Positions 13,190 through 21,890 of a stretch of DNA of 22,936 bases are shown here, one piece after another. Made by a program: the position numbers and the translations under genes. Where the stretch lies: positions 1 to 22,936 of IMG/VR virus record IMGVR_UViG_3300017751_000255; one strand, given 5' to 3'. Every line of letters begins with the position of its first letter. Position 1 is the first letter of the stretch. Below the pieces are notes generated by a model. It saw nothing but the letters and a program-made list of their open reading frames with translations. It did no database searches and had not been told where the DNA came from. The stretch comes from a virus.

Positions 13190-14719
13190 ATGGCAACTAA
13201 ATGTATTGATAGAACAGATCAAACCACACTAAATAATTTAGCATTAGTTGCTGGGCCTGTTGTCGACGGAAACGGCGTCTATAATGAAAATCAGATTGAT
13301 GCAATCGCAAAAGAAATTGCAGATAACATTAAACAAGATGCAGAACGTAATCCGGTACAAATCGCTTTTAATCGTTATGGAAATGCTTTTTACGAAGTTG
13401 CTCCATTTATTAATGGTGATTTTAAACAAAGCTATACTGGTGAATACGATGACTTAAGTGATCGATACGTAAGAGGTAATATTACGAATATCGAAATAGC
13501 CGAGTTCATGCAAGAGTATAACTATACACCTGATCAGATTACGAATACAAATAATTACGAAAAGCTCGCAAGAGAAATGGATAATTACTATAAGAATTCT
13601 TTTGCTGATAGTATATTAGGTGGAATATGTAATACGTTACAACAGTTCTTCGGTGCAATTGATTCTTTTTATTCTTTATTGGGCACGATCGACGGACTAC
13701 TTACAGATGCCGCAGAGTTTATAGCTAAGGTTCGAAGCTATGAAAGTTTCGCAGAGTTTGTTCAACAAGAAATTATTGATAAACTAATTGCAGAAATACG
13801 AAAGAAGATTGTAGCTGTTATTAATGCAGTGATTCAAGATGTTCGAGATGCAATTCAAAACTTTAACATATTAGGATTAACACTTGAGCAAGCAAGTACT
13901 AAAGCAGTAAAAGAAATTATGACTTATCGCGAGTTATCTTGTACAACTCTTTCTCCTGATAATGAAAAGGATTTCATAAAACGTATTGAAGCTGGTATCG
14001 ATTACTTCGTAAGTAAAATTGAAAATATTGATCTTGAGAGTGTACAATTAATGGTAGCTCGTATATGTGCTTTCGGTGCAAGTATCGAAGCTCTCATTAA
14101 AGATATTAATCGTCCTCTAGATAACTTTGGAGTGAACTACGAGCGAATTGTAAGACGTATTCAAAACATGGGTAAAATAGGAACATCTACTGCGATAGCG
14201 GCCGGCGCGATCCGTTATTCTCCAGAAGCTCGTGATGATAAGATAAATAGTCTAAAGGAACTCTGGGATGGTACAGGTGGTGAACCTCGTATCACTCCAA
14301 GCAATCGCCAACCGGTTGTTGTACCGCCTATAACGAAAGAAGAGTATCAAGACCTTCCTCGTTGCGGATCAGTAATGGCAGGTGAAGACGAAAGGATTAA
14401 GGTACAAGGTGACTGGATAGAAGATCTTGGTCCTGATGGTTACGCTCGAGTTGATCTCGATGTTAAAGTATACCTGATGCGAGTGCAAAAAGAATTGAAT
14501 CAAACATTCACCATTCAGGCTGGATGGCGAAGTAAAGAATACAATGAGGAAATAGGTGCGGATAAGGATTCACCGCATCTAAGTGGTTTAGTTATAGATA
14601 TAGTAAGCGAAGGTCTTGACTTAGAACGTTTTAGCGAGATTGCTTTCCGTAGTGGATTTAAACACGTAGTAGAATACAAGGGCTATATACACCTTGACAT
14701 AAGAGAAATGGCACAATGA
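13190..14719 (+). CDS. Baseplate-associated protein with C-terminal M15-type peptidase domain
   Basis: A 509-residue protein. The N-terminal 350 residues are mostly helical, with a long amphipathic run (DKLIAEIRKKIVAVINAVIQ), suggesting a structural part. The C-terminal 125 residues look like the peptidase M15 (VanY/L-alanyl-D-glutamate or D-Ala-D-Ala peptidase) family: VYLMRVQKELNQTFTIQAGW, then RSKEYNEEIGADKDSPHLSG, LVIDI, and GYIHLDIR. The zinc ligands would be H463 and D470 (SPHLSGLVID) and H501 (IHLD), with D503 following. These enzymes cut peptide bonds of peptidoglycan. It lies directly after gp5, which lacks its usual lysozyme, and before gp25 (ATGA overlap), so it probably supplies the wall-digesting activity of the tail tip. 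I do not recognise the N-terminal domain. Confidence 0.75.
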   Translation: MATKCIDRTDQTTLNNLALVAGPVVDGNGVYNENQIDAIAKEIADNIKQDAERNPVQIAFNRYGNAFYEVAPFINGDFKQSYTGEYDDLSDRYVRGNITNIEIAEFMQEYNYTPDQITNTNNYEKLAREMDNYYKNSFADSILGGICNTLQQFFGAIDSFYSLLGTIDGLLTDAAEFIAKVRSYESFAEFVQQEIIDKLIAEIRKKIVAVINAVIQDVRDAIQNFNILGLTLEQASTKAVKEIMTYRELSCTTLSPDNEKDFIKRIEAGIDYFVSKIENIDLESVQLMVARICAFGASIEALIKDINRPLDNFGVNYERIVRRIQNMGKIGTSTAIAAGAIRYSPEARDDKINSLKELWDGTGGEPRITPSNRQPVVVPPITKEEYQDLPRCGSVMAGEDERIKVQGDWIEDLGPDGYARVDLDVKVYLMRVQKELNQTFTIQAGWRSKEYNEEIGADKDSPHLSGLVIDIVSEGLDLERFSEIAFRSGFKHVVEYKGYIHLDIREMAQ

Positions 14720-15132
14720 CAGCTACTCTAATAACGCCGAAAACTAAAAAGATAAGTCTGTATTCAGACATGCATAAAGACTTGCGTGTCAGTCCTGTCT
14801 CAAAAGACATTGCACTTTTAAAAGACGAAGACGCAGTAAAAGAATCTCTTAGAAATTTAATTTTAACCGATCCTGGTGAAAGGTTAATGCAGCCTCGTTT
14901 AGGGGCTGGAATACGAGAATTGTTATTTGAAAATCTAACACCAGGAGTACTTAAACGAATCGAAAGACGAATCAAATCGACTATTGAAACTTATGAGCCA
15001 CGAGCTGAACTTATCGATGTTTCAGCTTCATCAATTTTTGATGATAACAAAGTTTCAATTGTAGTCAGATTTAATACACGTAATGTTGACACACCCATTC
15101 AACTTGACGTTATTTTAGAAAGGATAAGATAA
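14716..15132 (+). CDS. 25: Baseplate wedge protein gp25
   Basis: A 138-residue member of the gp25/W-like family, the most conserved wedge subunit of contractile tails and sheath-initiating partner of gp6/gp53. Recognisable are YSDMHKDLRVSPVSKDIALL, the block LILTDPGERLMQPRLGAGIR followed by ELLFENLTP, and TYEPRAELIDV with the invariant EPR (94-96), a core contact in the inner baseplate. Length agrees with T4 gp25 (132). It overlaps the M15-domain gene by 4 bases and ends directly before gp6 (TAA then ATG). The gene pair 25-6 is the conserved T4 order. Confidence 0.95.
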   Translation: MTATLITPKTKKISLYSDMHKDLRVSPVSKDIALLKDEDAVKESLRNLILTDPGERLMQPRLGAGIRELLFENLTPGVLKRIERRIKSTIETYEPRAELIDVSASSIFDDNKVSIVVRFNTRNVDTPIQLDVILERIR

Positions 15133-17025
15133 ATGGCCAGCGTAAAAACACCCATCACCGAACTCGACTTTGATGGAGTAAAAGCTCAGCTAAGAGAATA
15201 CCTAGCAACCCAGACACAATTCAAAGACTATAACTTTGAAGGCTCGAACATGAGCGCTCTGTTGGATGTACTAGCATATAATACTTTTCAGAATAACTTC
15301 TATACGAATATGGCAATCAACGAGATGTTCCTTGATTCTGCTGTAATGAAGAATAGTGTTGTTTCTCATGCTAAAGAGCTTAACTATCTACCAAGATCTC
15401 GTAAGAGCGCGATTGCAGTCGTTAATGTTCGTATTCAAGATAGTTCACTCGTAGAAAATGGTCCTTCAACACTTACTATTCCTACATATACTAACTTTGG
15501 TTCTACGTTTAAAGGTGATCAATTTAATTTTGTTACTAACGAAACCTATGTTGCAAAGCGAACTGAACCAGGTGTTTATGTAGCTCAAGACGTAAGTCTA
15601 TACGAAGGTCAAATGCTAGCTAGCTTTACTCGTGAAGGATTTATTATTGATGCTGATGGAGTACTTCGAGTCCAGTTAACAAACAACGAAGTTGATACTG
15701 ATTCGATTGTCGTGTTTGTAGATGCGGAAGAAACTGAAGATCAAAACATCTTTACACGAGCAAATACAATATATGGTGTAGAACCTCTTGATAAAGTATT
15801 CTATATTGAACCTTATCTTGATGATCGCTATGCGGTTTACTTCGGTAAAAACGAATTTGGTCTTCAACCATTTGAATACGAAGATGTTCGAGTAAGATAT
15901 CGTGTATGTTCAGGTGAAGAAGCAAATGGCGCAAACATATTTACTGCAAGTTTCGTAGAAGGTGCTAGCATCAGCTGTACAACTGTTACTCCAGCAGCCG
16001 GTGGTCAAGAACGAGAGACTTTAGAATCGATTCGCTACTTTGCTCCTAAGGCTCTTCAAATACAAGAGCGAGCTGTGACTTCACGAGATTATGAAGTATT
16101 GCTCATGCAAAAATTCCCCGATATTAAATCTGTTTCTGCTTATGGTGGTGAACAGCTTGATCCTCCACAGTTTGGTAAGGTTGCAATCTCTGTTTATCTC
16201 AGCAGTGAAAGCGAGTTAATATCTAAAACACTTTCAAATGCTTATGTTACGTTCTTAAGAGATAAGAGTCCTCTAGGAATCGAACCCATATTTGTACAAA
16301 CAAAATACGTATATGCTGATGCAAGTATCGCAATACGATATAGTCTTAAGAATACTGAAAAGAGTGCAGCACAACTTGAGAGTATGGCACGGGCAGCATT
16401 GAGCACTTATGCTACAGAGAATCTTGAAGACTTTAATCGAACTTTACGAAGTAGTGTATTGACTGGAATAGTAAGTGATGTTGATGCAGGCATATTAAGT
16501 GCTGATGTTGAAATTCTACCTATCATTGAGTACTCACCTGTTATTAATATGGTTACGAATCCAACGTTTAGATTTGAAGCCGAATTACATAGACCATATC
16601 CTTTCCGTAGCACTAACGGCTTTGACAATTATAAGTCAGCTATACGAAGTAGTCCATTCGATGTAAATGGTACATGTGTTTATTTGCAAGACGATGGACT
16701 TGGCAATATGATGACAGTGACCGATGATATGAACAATCCTCAAGTTATTAATCCCAGTGCCGGTACTGTTGATTATAGTACTGGTGAAGTTAAGCTCAAT
16801 CGCTTTACTACCGAAGAATATACTGGAAACGCAATTAAGATTATGGCTCGACTTAAGGATAGTGATTACACTTCTCCGAAAGGGCGAGTGTTTATTTTAC
16901 GAGATACTGATATCAAAATCACGATGGAACTTGAAGAAAAAGGAGCAGCACCGGTTATTAATACCGCAACTCCAGTAGGAACAGTCAGTTCATCTGGTAT
17001 AGGAACAGGTTCTAGCATTTACTAA
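15133..17025 (+). CDS. 6: Baseplate wedge protein gp6
   Basis: A 630-residue wedge subunit (T4 gp6: 660), of the gp6/J-like family that forms the continuous inner ring of the baseplate. The N-terminus ELDFDGVKAQLREYLATQTQ with FEGSNMSALLDVLAYNTFQN and NFYTNMAINEMFLDSAV is a very characteristic gp6 opening. Later parts contain ESIRYFAPKALQIQERAVTS and RDYEVLLMQKFPDIKSVSAY, the segment shared with J-like proteins (PxxxxxxxRAVTxxDY), and IFVQTKYVYADASIAIRYSL. The C-terminal 150 residues are beta-rich. It begins right after gp25 and ends 9 bases before the gp7-like gene. Confidence 0.95.
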   Translation: MASVKTPITELDFDGVKAQLREYLATQTQFKDYNFEGSNMSALLDVLAYNTFQNNFYTNMAINEMFLDSAVMKNSVVSHAKELNYLPRSRKSAIAVVNVRIQDSSLVENGPSTLTIPTYTNFGSTFKGDQFNFVTNETYVAKRTEPGVYVAQDVSLYEGQMLASFTREGFIIDADGVLRVQLTNNEVDTDSIVVFVDAEETEDQNIFTRANTIYGVEPLDKVFYIEPYLDDRYAVYFGKNEFGLQPFEYEDVRVRYRVCSGEEANGANIFTASFVEGASISCTTVTPAAGGQERETLESIRYFAPKALQIQERAVTSRDYEVLLMQKFPDIKSVSAYGGEQLDPPQFGKVAISVYLSSESELISKTLSNAYVTFLRDKSPLGIEPIFVQTKYVYADASIAIRYSLKNTEKSAAQLESMARAALSTYATENLEDFNRTLRSSVLTGIVSDVDAGILSADVEILPIIEYSPVINMVTNPTFRFEAELHRPYPFRSTNGFDNYKSAIRSSPFDVNGTCVYLQDDGLGNMMTVTDDMNNPQVINPSAGTVDYSTGEVKLNRFTTEEYTGNAIKIMARLKDSDYTSPKGRVFILRDTDIKITMELEEKGAAPVINTATPVGTVSSSGIGTGSSIY

Positions 17026-17034
17026 GGTGTAAAA

Positions 17035-20000
17035 ATGGAAGTCGAAAAGAATATAGCCTTTTTCATAAAGGAACAGTTTCCGGGCATCTATAAAGAGAAT
17101 GGTCCAGAACTTGTTGCTCTTGTTGAAGACTATTACAAATTTTTAGAAACGCAGAGTAATCAATCTCTGTATGTTTCTCGTCGACTATTTGAATACCGAG
17201 ATGTTGACACAACGCTTGCTGAATTACTTCTATTCTTTAAAAATAAGTTTCTACATGACCTTCCTCTTAAAGAAAGTACAATAAACTTTATAGTTAAAAA
17301 CGTTCTCGATCTTTATAGACGTAAGGGTACACCTGCTGGTATCGAATTATTCTTCTCAATTTTCTTCCAAGAATTTGATATCGATATTGTTTATCCAGCT
17401 GATAAGATGATGAAGGTGTCGAATAGTAAATGGAGACGCGGTGTCTATTTACAAATCATTCCTAATGATAATCGATTTAGATCAGTATCAGGAAAGGTGT
17501 ATACTTACCTTGATTTAATTTCAAAGAATATTGAAGGAAGTACTTCTGGCGCAAAGGCTGCTGTAAGTAAAGTCAACTTTATTATGTTGAATGGAATCAA
17601 GACTCCTATCATTTATATTGATGAAGTGCAAGGTAACTTTGAAAGATACGACGAAGTCATTGCAGTTGTAAATGGAGAAAGCGTTGTATTTGGTCGTGTT
17701 GCTGGCTCACTGAGTGCTTTTGAAGTTGATCAGAATTCTGATGATGCAACCGTAGGAAACTCTATAGGAGATCAACTCACTATTACATCTCAATTCGGTG
17801 ATGGTGGTGAGTGTATTGTTACAGATGTAAGTAACTTAATATCCGGTGATGTACGATACGAGATTGACGATGGCGGTTATGGATATACTATTGATAATAC
17901 TCGTTTACAGGTTTCAACACAAACATTACTTGTAGACAATCCTAATTTACAATTCATACCTTACGAAAGATTACGAGACTCGGGTGGTAATGAAGCAATC
18001 GTAATAGGTCAGACTGAAGATCTATTAGGTGTAAAATCACAAGCTGGCCAAGAGTTCGATTTAAGTCGTACAATTAATACATTAGATCGTGATACCAATT
18101 TCCAAGTAGTACCTATCGAGATTAGTCCATTCAATGCTACATCGCCTGGACCACTTTATCCTGATGGTGGTGACGATGAAAACGATGTTATTGTAGGAAA
18201 CTTAACGAACACATCTCAAGTTTCAATTATTACAGACTTAATTGCTCCACATATTACGACTCAATTAGATGCTGCAGATTATGAAGCTACCGCTCCAATG
18301 TCTGGTACAGCCTCACCGGTTACGTTAACGACACCATTGAATCAAGCGTTTAATGTACAACCATTTACGATAGGTCGAATTGGTAGTTTCAATAATGTTC
18401 GTAAAGGTAGCAATTATCAAACTCAAGTATTCGCTCGAGCTGAAGACGAGATCTTTAGTCGACTACAAAGACGTAATCAGGTACTTAGATTTGATGATCC
18501 CGGTGAAGCAAGTACGTTTAGTGTAGGCGAAACCATTACGCAAAATAATACTAACGTTCAAGGTTTAGTACAAGTTGTTGATAATGTAAATGGATTTATT
18601 AGTGTATTACCATTCGATTATTACGGGTTTAATAACACTGACGGAATTCAGAAAGGACAAATTGTTGTTCCTATTGCAGGTGCAGCACTTGACTATGATC
18701 GAGATGTACTCGGCGATAATGCTCAGATTAATGCGATTACAGATTTTGCAGTTGGTAAAATTAAAGAAGTTGCAATATCAAATTCAGGATTTGGTTACGT
18801 TGACTCGGCAATAGGTACACTAAAAACAAAAGACACTAATGAAGTACGTGCCGGTGGAACAATACGAACACTGACACAAGGAAAGACTGCAGGATATTGG
18901 TCTTCATTCTCGTCTCACTTAAATGGTTACCAACCTGATGGCGAATATTATGAAGCTGGTATGCGAGTACAAGACAGTGATTTCTTCCAAGAATATTCAT
19001 ACCAAATTAAATCGTCTCTTGCTAAATCACAATATGAATCTTTACTAAGAGATAATGTTCACCTTGCCGGAACCAAAATGTTCGGTGACTTCATCTATAA
19101 GGTGAAAGTCGATTCAGAGACAAAACCACGATTCTATCGTAAGTTTAATGATGATGGTACAGGTAGCCCATTTGATGTTGCAGATGTAACGAATATCGAA
19201 GCATCCGTAACGAACTATACAGTTGATAGTAATTATTTAACTGTCGATCATATTCCTGGAGGAACCGGCGGACTGGTTCTTACAAACGACACTGTTTTAG
19301 ATATTACTAAGAACTGGTCACAGGGTCTCCACATTTATTCGACTACAGTACAATTACCATCGAGTGGAACAGGTCCTTTCCCTGTAGCAATATTACTACA
19401 CGGTAACGGCGGCAATGGTGCCGGCATGGTCTCTCAATTTACGAGCGACTTACCTGGCCACATCTTAATCGGTGTTGATGGATATCAAAATAGTTGGAAC
19501 ATTAGTAACGAATCATCGAATGGTCCTGACATTGAAATGCTAACAGAGCTCGTTTCAAACATTCAGGTATATGCTAATGTTGATGAAACTAAGATTCGTA
19601 TTGTAGGTTCAAGTAACGGTGGTGCTCTTGCATTAAGAGCCGCTGTTGAAATTAGTGATCCAGCTATTGATACAATTGTTTGTATGATATCGCAAACGAA
19701 TACAGATCAATATCGTAGTGGACAATTCTATTATCCATTTAATGAAGAGCTTACAGGTGATGCATACCTGAATGATGGATATGATACTCCGGTAACGACA
19801 ATTCCGCAAAGACGACTTGTTCAAATGAATGGCGTCAACGATACAGTCGTTCCATATAACGGAGGAACATTCGTAGGAATGACATTCCTTACTGCTCCTA
19901 ATTCAGCATATCGATTTGCTGGTGCATTAGGCTTTGGAGGTGTTCAATCAGCAGGTGTTCCATTCGGTAATAACAGTAATATTGTAGACTATGGCAATAC

Positions 20001-20097
20001 CATATTCATGAATGATAACGTGGGTCACACAGTATCACCGGATATGCGAGTGTTGCTTAACAACTATCTCGAAGATAACTACAAGATAACATATTAG
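17035..20097 (+). CDS. 7: gp7-like baseplate wedge protein with fused C-terminal alpha/beta-hydrolase domain
   Basis: A 1020-residue protein. The N-terminus (FFIKEQFPGIYKENGPELVA, then LVEDYYKFLETQSNQSLYVS, FKNKFLHDLPLKES and LYRRKGTPAGIELFFSIFFQ) is the typical opening of wedge proteins annotated gp7 (or gp8) in marine T4-like phages. Beta-rich repeats fill the middle. A segment with YQIKSSLAKSQYESLLRDNV and AGTKMFG (to residue about 684) resembles the usual end of such proteins. From about 745 an alpha/beta-hydrolase of the PHB-depolymerase/feruloyl-esterase type follows. It shows the oxyanion region LLHGNGGNG (H789), the nucleophile elbow VGSSNGGA (S860), the acid in NGVNDTVVP (D936), and the histidine in NVGHTVS (H998). 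The triad is complete and in order, so an active esterase is likely. The fusion is unusual for a wedge protein. Confidence 0.8.
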   Translation: MEVEKNIAFFIKEQFPGIYKENGPELVALVEDYYKFLETQSNQSLYVSRRLFEYRDVDTTLAELLLFFKNKFLHDLPLKESTINFIVKNVLDLYRRKGTPAGIELFFSIFFQEFDIDIVYPADKMMKVSNSKWRRGVYLQIIPNDNRFRSVSGKVYTYLDLISKNIEGSTSGAKAAVSKVNFIMLNGIKTPIIYIDEVQGNFERYDEVIAVVNGESVVFGRVAGSLSAFEVDQNSDDATVGNSIGDQLTITSQFGDGGECIVTDVSNLISGDVRYEIDDGGYGYTIDNTRLQVSTQTLLVDNPNLQFIPYERLRDSGGNEAIVIGQTEDLLGVKSQAGQEFDLSRTINTLDRDTNFQVVPIEISPFNATSPGPLYPDGGDDENDVIVGNLTNTSQVSIITDLIAPHITTQLDAADYEATAPMSGTASPVTLTTPLNQAFNVQPFTIGRIGSFNNVRKGSNYQTQVFARAEDEIFSRLQRRNQVLRFDDPGEASTFSVGETITQNNTNVQGLVQVVDNVNGFISVLPFDYYGFNNTDGIQKGQIVVPIAGAALDYDRDVLGDNAQINAITDFAVGKIKEVAISNSGFGYVDSAIGTLKTKDTNEVRAGGTIRTLTQGKTAGYWSSFSSHLNGYQPDGEYYEAGMRVQDSDFFQEYSYQIKSSLAKSQYESLLRDNVHLAGTKMFGDFIYKVKVDSETKPRFYRKFNDDGTGSPFDVADVTNIEASVTNYTVDSNYLTVDHIPGGTGGLVLTNDTVLDITKNWSQGLHIYSTTVQLPSSGTGPFPVAILLHGNGGNGAGMVSQFTSDLPGHILIGVDGYQNSWNISNESSNGPDIEMLTELVSNIQVYANVDETKIRIVGSSNGGALALRAAVEISDPAIDTIVCMISQTNTDQYRSGQFYYPFNEELTGDAYLNDGYDTPVTTIPQRRLVQMNGVNDTVVPYNGGTFVGMTFLTAPNSAYRFAGALGFGGVQSAGVPFGNNSNIVDYGNTIFMNDNVGHTVSPDMRVLLNNYLEDNYKITY

Positions 20098-20099
20098 TA

Positions 20100-20107
20100 T
20101 ATAAATA
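20100..20107 (+). promoter_or_regulatory. T4-type late promoter (TATAAATA) for the gp10-like gene
   Basis: A perfect TATAAATA in the 37-base gap after the gp7-like gene. Transcription would start near 20113, about 22 bases before the ATG at 20135, with GAGGAAA as ribosome-binding site. It allows extra expression of the following adhesin/fibre-like genes. Confidence 0.65.
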
Positions 20108-20134
20108 CTTTAACAATTCTGAGGAAAACCTGCT

Positions 20135-21889
20135 ATGGCCAAGCAAACAATAGGAATCGGATCAACGGCAAATGACGGAACAGGCGATCCGTTAAGAAAC
20201 GCATTCGATAAAGTCAACGATAACTTTAATGAGTTATACTTCTCAGCGGGAGGAAATTCACCGGTTAGTCTTTTCGACTCTAACCTGAATATCGACTATC
20301 CCGGCAAACCGAATAAAATCTCGTTTCTGTATAGCACAGAAGCTGACCTGTTAGCAGTTGATGCTTCGGTATATCATGGCGCAATAGGCCACGCTCATGA
20401 TACTGGCGCATTGTACTATGCTCACGGTGAGTGGCGTAAGCTACTCGCGGACACCTCAGCTGGAGCCATAACAAACTATACTGATCCTTTATCTCCATTT
20501 GTTTATGATGGTGCTATCACAAACGATGAAGCAGCAAACTACGTTTTACAAGCAAATGGTGATGACACATATACTTGGGTAGCTCAAGGTGGCGGCGGTG
20601 GTGGTAGTTCATACACTAACAGTGATGTGGATGCACACATTAATACTTCAGCTGCACAAAATAATGAAGTATTAAGTTGGGATGGTTCTGATTATGCTTG
20701 GGTTGCACAGGGTGGTGGAGGAAGCAGTACGAACTCTTTTGCTACAATCGCTATTGCAGGTGTTTCATTACAAGCAGCTAGTGCGACTGACACATTAACG
20801 ATTAGCCCAGGAGCTAATGTTACTCTTACAGGTGATCCTAACAGTAATGAAATTACAATTGCAGCTTCAGGTGGCGGCGGTGGTAGTGGTACTGATCTGA
20901 ATAGTTTATCAGCTGGTACTATTGATGTAGCTAGTGACTTTATTGGCTTTATCGATAATGACGATAGTAGTAATTCTAAAAAGGAATCGATAGTCGATTT
21001 AGTTGCAGCAATCGCAGGCTCAGGATTGACTGCATCGGCCGGTCAGCTTACAGCATCAAGTGGTTCAAGTACTCTTGCTGACTTAACAGAAGTTGATATG
21101 GCTGACCTTGATCTTCATGATATGGCAGCAACTGCTGTTTCAACTTATTATGTTGTAGGACCAGACAGTTCAAGATATACAATGGATCAATTGCCCGGTG
21201 ACAATCCTACTGTTTATGTTACTGCAGGTCAAACTGTTGCTTTTGAATTAAATGGTGCTACTTCATCTCACCCATTTGAAATACGACAGCCTGATGGTAC
21301 AACAGCTTATAATACAGGTCTTGTTCATTACGCAAACGACGGTACTAAGTCAGTAGGCTCAGCTGCACAAGGTCAATATGAAGGAACTCTTTATTGGAAG
21401 GTTCCCGGCAATATCAGTGGAACATACAAGTATATTTGTACTGTTCATAGTGGAATGATCGGTGATATTGTTATTGCTGACCCATCAGCGAGCAGTGGTG
21501 GTGGCGGCGGTAGCCTTTCACGAGTTACTGAACTCAAAAATACTGGATCATTTACTGGTAACCAATCGGTTGACTTTACTACACTCGGTAAATCATACGC
21601 CCTCTATACAGTTGTTGCTGAAAAAGAATGTCGTATTCGTATTTACTCAGATGCAGCATCACGAACTGCTGACTTATCTCGACCAGTGAGCGATGATCCT
21701 CCGGAAGGTGCAGGTGTTATTGCTGAGTTTGTTGCAACCTCACCTAACACAACATTTAAAGTTACACCAGCAATATACGGATATATTGACGATGGCGAAA
21801 CAGTTATGCCAGTTACCGTTACGAATAACACGGGCGGTGCTACTGACATAGACGTTACGTTTACTGTACTCAAACTCGAAGATAACTAA
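20135..21889 (+). CDS. gp10-like baseplate/fibre protein with cupredoxin domain
   Basis: A 584-residue protein. Residues 4-37 (TIGIGSTANDGTGDPLRNAF, then DKVNDNFNELY) match the N-terminus of T4 gp10 (INIGNVVDDGTGDYLRKGGI), which binds gp7. The preceding gene is gp7-like, so it should attach to the wedge. Two similar units ending WVAQGGGG follow, joined by polyglycine linkers. A region near 195-330 has short fibre-like motifs. Residues about 338-455 form a cupredoxin (plastocyanin-like) domain, with SSHPFEIR (H379) and YICTVHSGMIGDI (C435, H438, M441). This is the complete His-Cys-His-Met set of a type-1 copper site. A Gly5 linker leads to a C-terminal beta domain (490-584). It is expressed from its own late promoter. 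Role: baseplate pin or fibre; the copper domain may serve binding or display. Confidence 0.75.
   Translation: MAKQTIGIGSTANDGTGDPLRNAFDKVNDNFNELYFSAGGNSPVSLFDSNLNIDYPGKPNKISFLYSTEADLLAVDASVYHGAIGHAHDTGALYYAHGEWRKLLADTSAGAITNYTDPLSPFVYDGAITNDEAANYVLQANGDDTYTWVAQGGGGGGSSYTNSDVDAHINTSAAQNNEVLSWDGSDYAWVAQGGGGSSTNSFATIAIAGVSLQAASATDTLTISPGANVTLTGDPNSNEITIAASGGGGGSGTDLNSLSAGTIDVASDFIGFIDNDDSSNSKKESIVDLVAAIAGSGLTASAGQLTASSGSSTLADLTEVDMADLDLHDMAATAVSTYYVVGPDSSRYTMDQLPGDNPTVYVTAGQTVAFELNGATSSHPFEIRQPDGTTAYNTGLVHYANDGTKSVGSAAQGQYEGTLYWKVPGNISGTYKYICTVHSGMIGDIVIADPSASSGGGGGSLSRVTELKNTGSFTGNQSVDFTTLGKSYALYTVVAEKECRIRIYSDAASRTADLSRPVSDDPPEGAGVIAEFVATSPNTTFKVTPAIYGYIDDGETVMPVTVTNNTGGATDIDVTFTVLKLEDN
20543..20728 (+). 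repeat. Imperfect protein repeat, two W-V-A-Q-polyGly units
   Basis: Two units in the gp10-like gene, at 20543-20611 and 20669-20728, both encode VL-x-x-x-G-x-D-x-(0,2)-Y-x-W-V-A-Q followed by four to six glycines and two serines. The DNA differs, so it is an old duplication kept at protein level. Such modules act as spacers or assembly cassettes in tail-fibre proteins of marine phages. Confidence 0.65.
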
Positions 21890-21890
21890 A

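Noticed and set aside
20577-20611. Glycine-codon-rich stretch as a simple DNA repeat or slippage site
   Set aside because: The codons vary (GGT, GGC, GGA) and it encodes a flexible linker between fibre modules, so protein-level explanation is enough.
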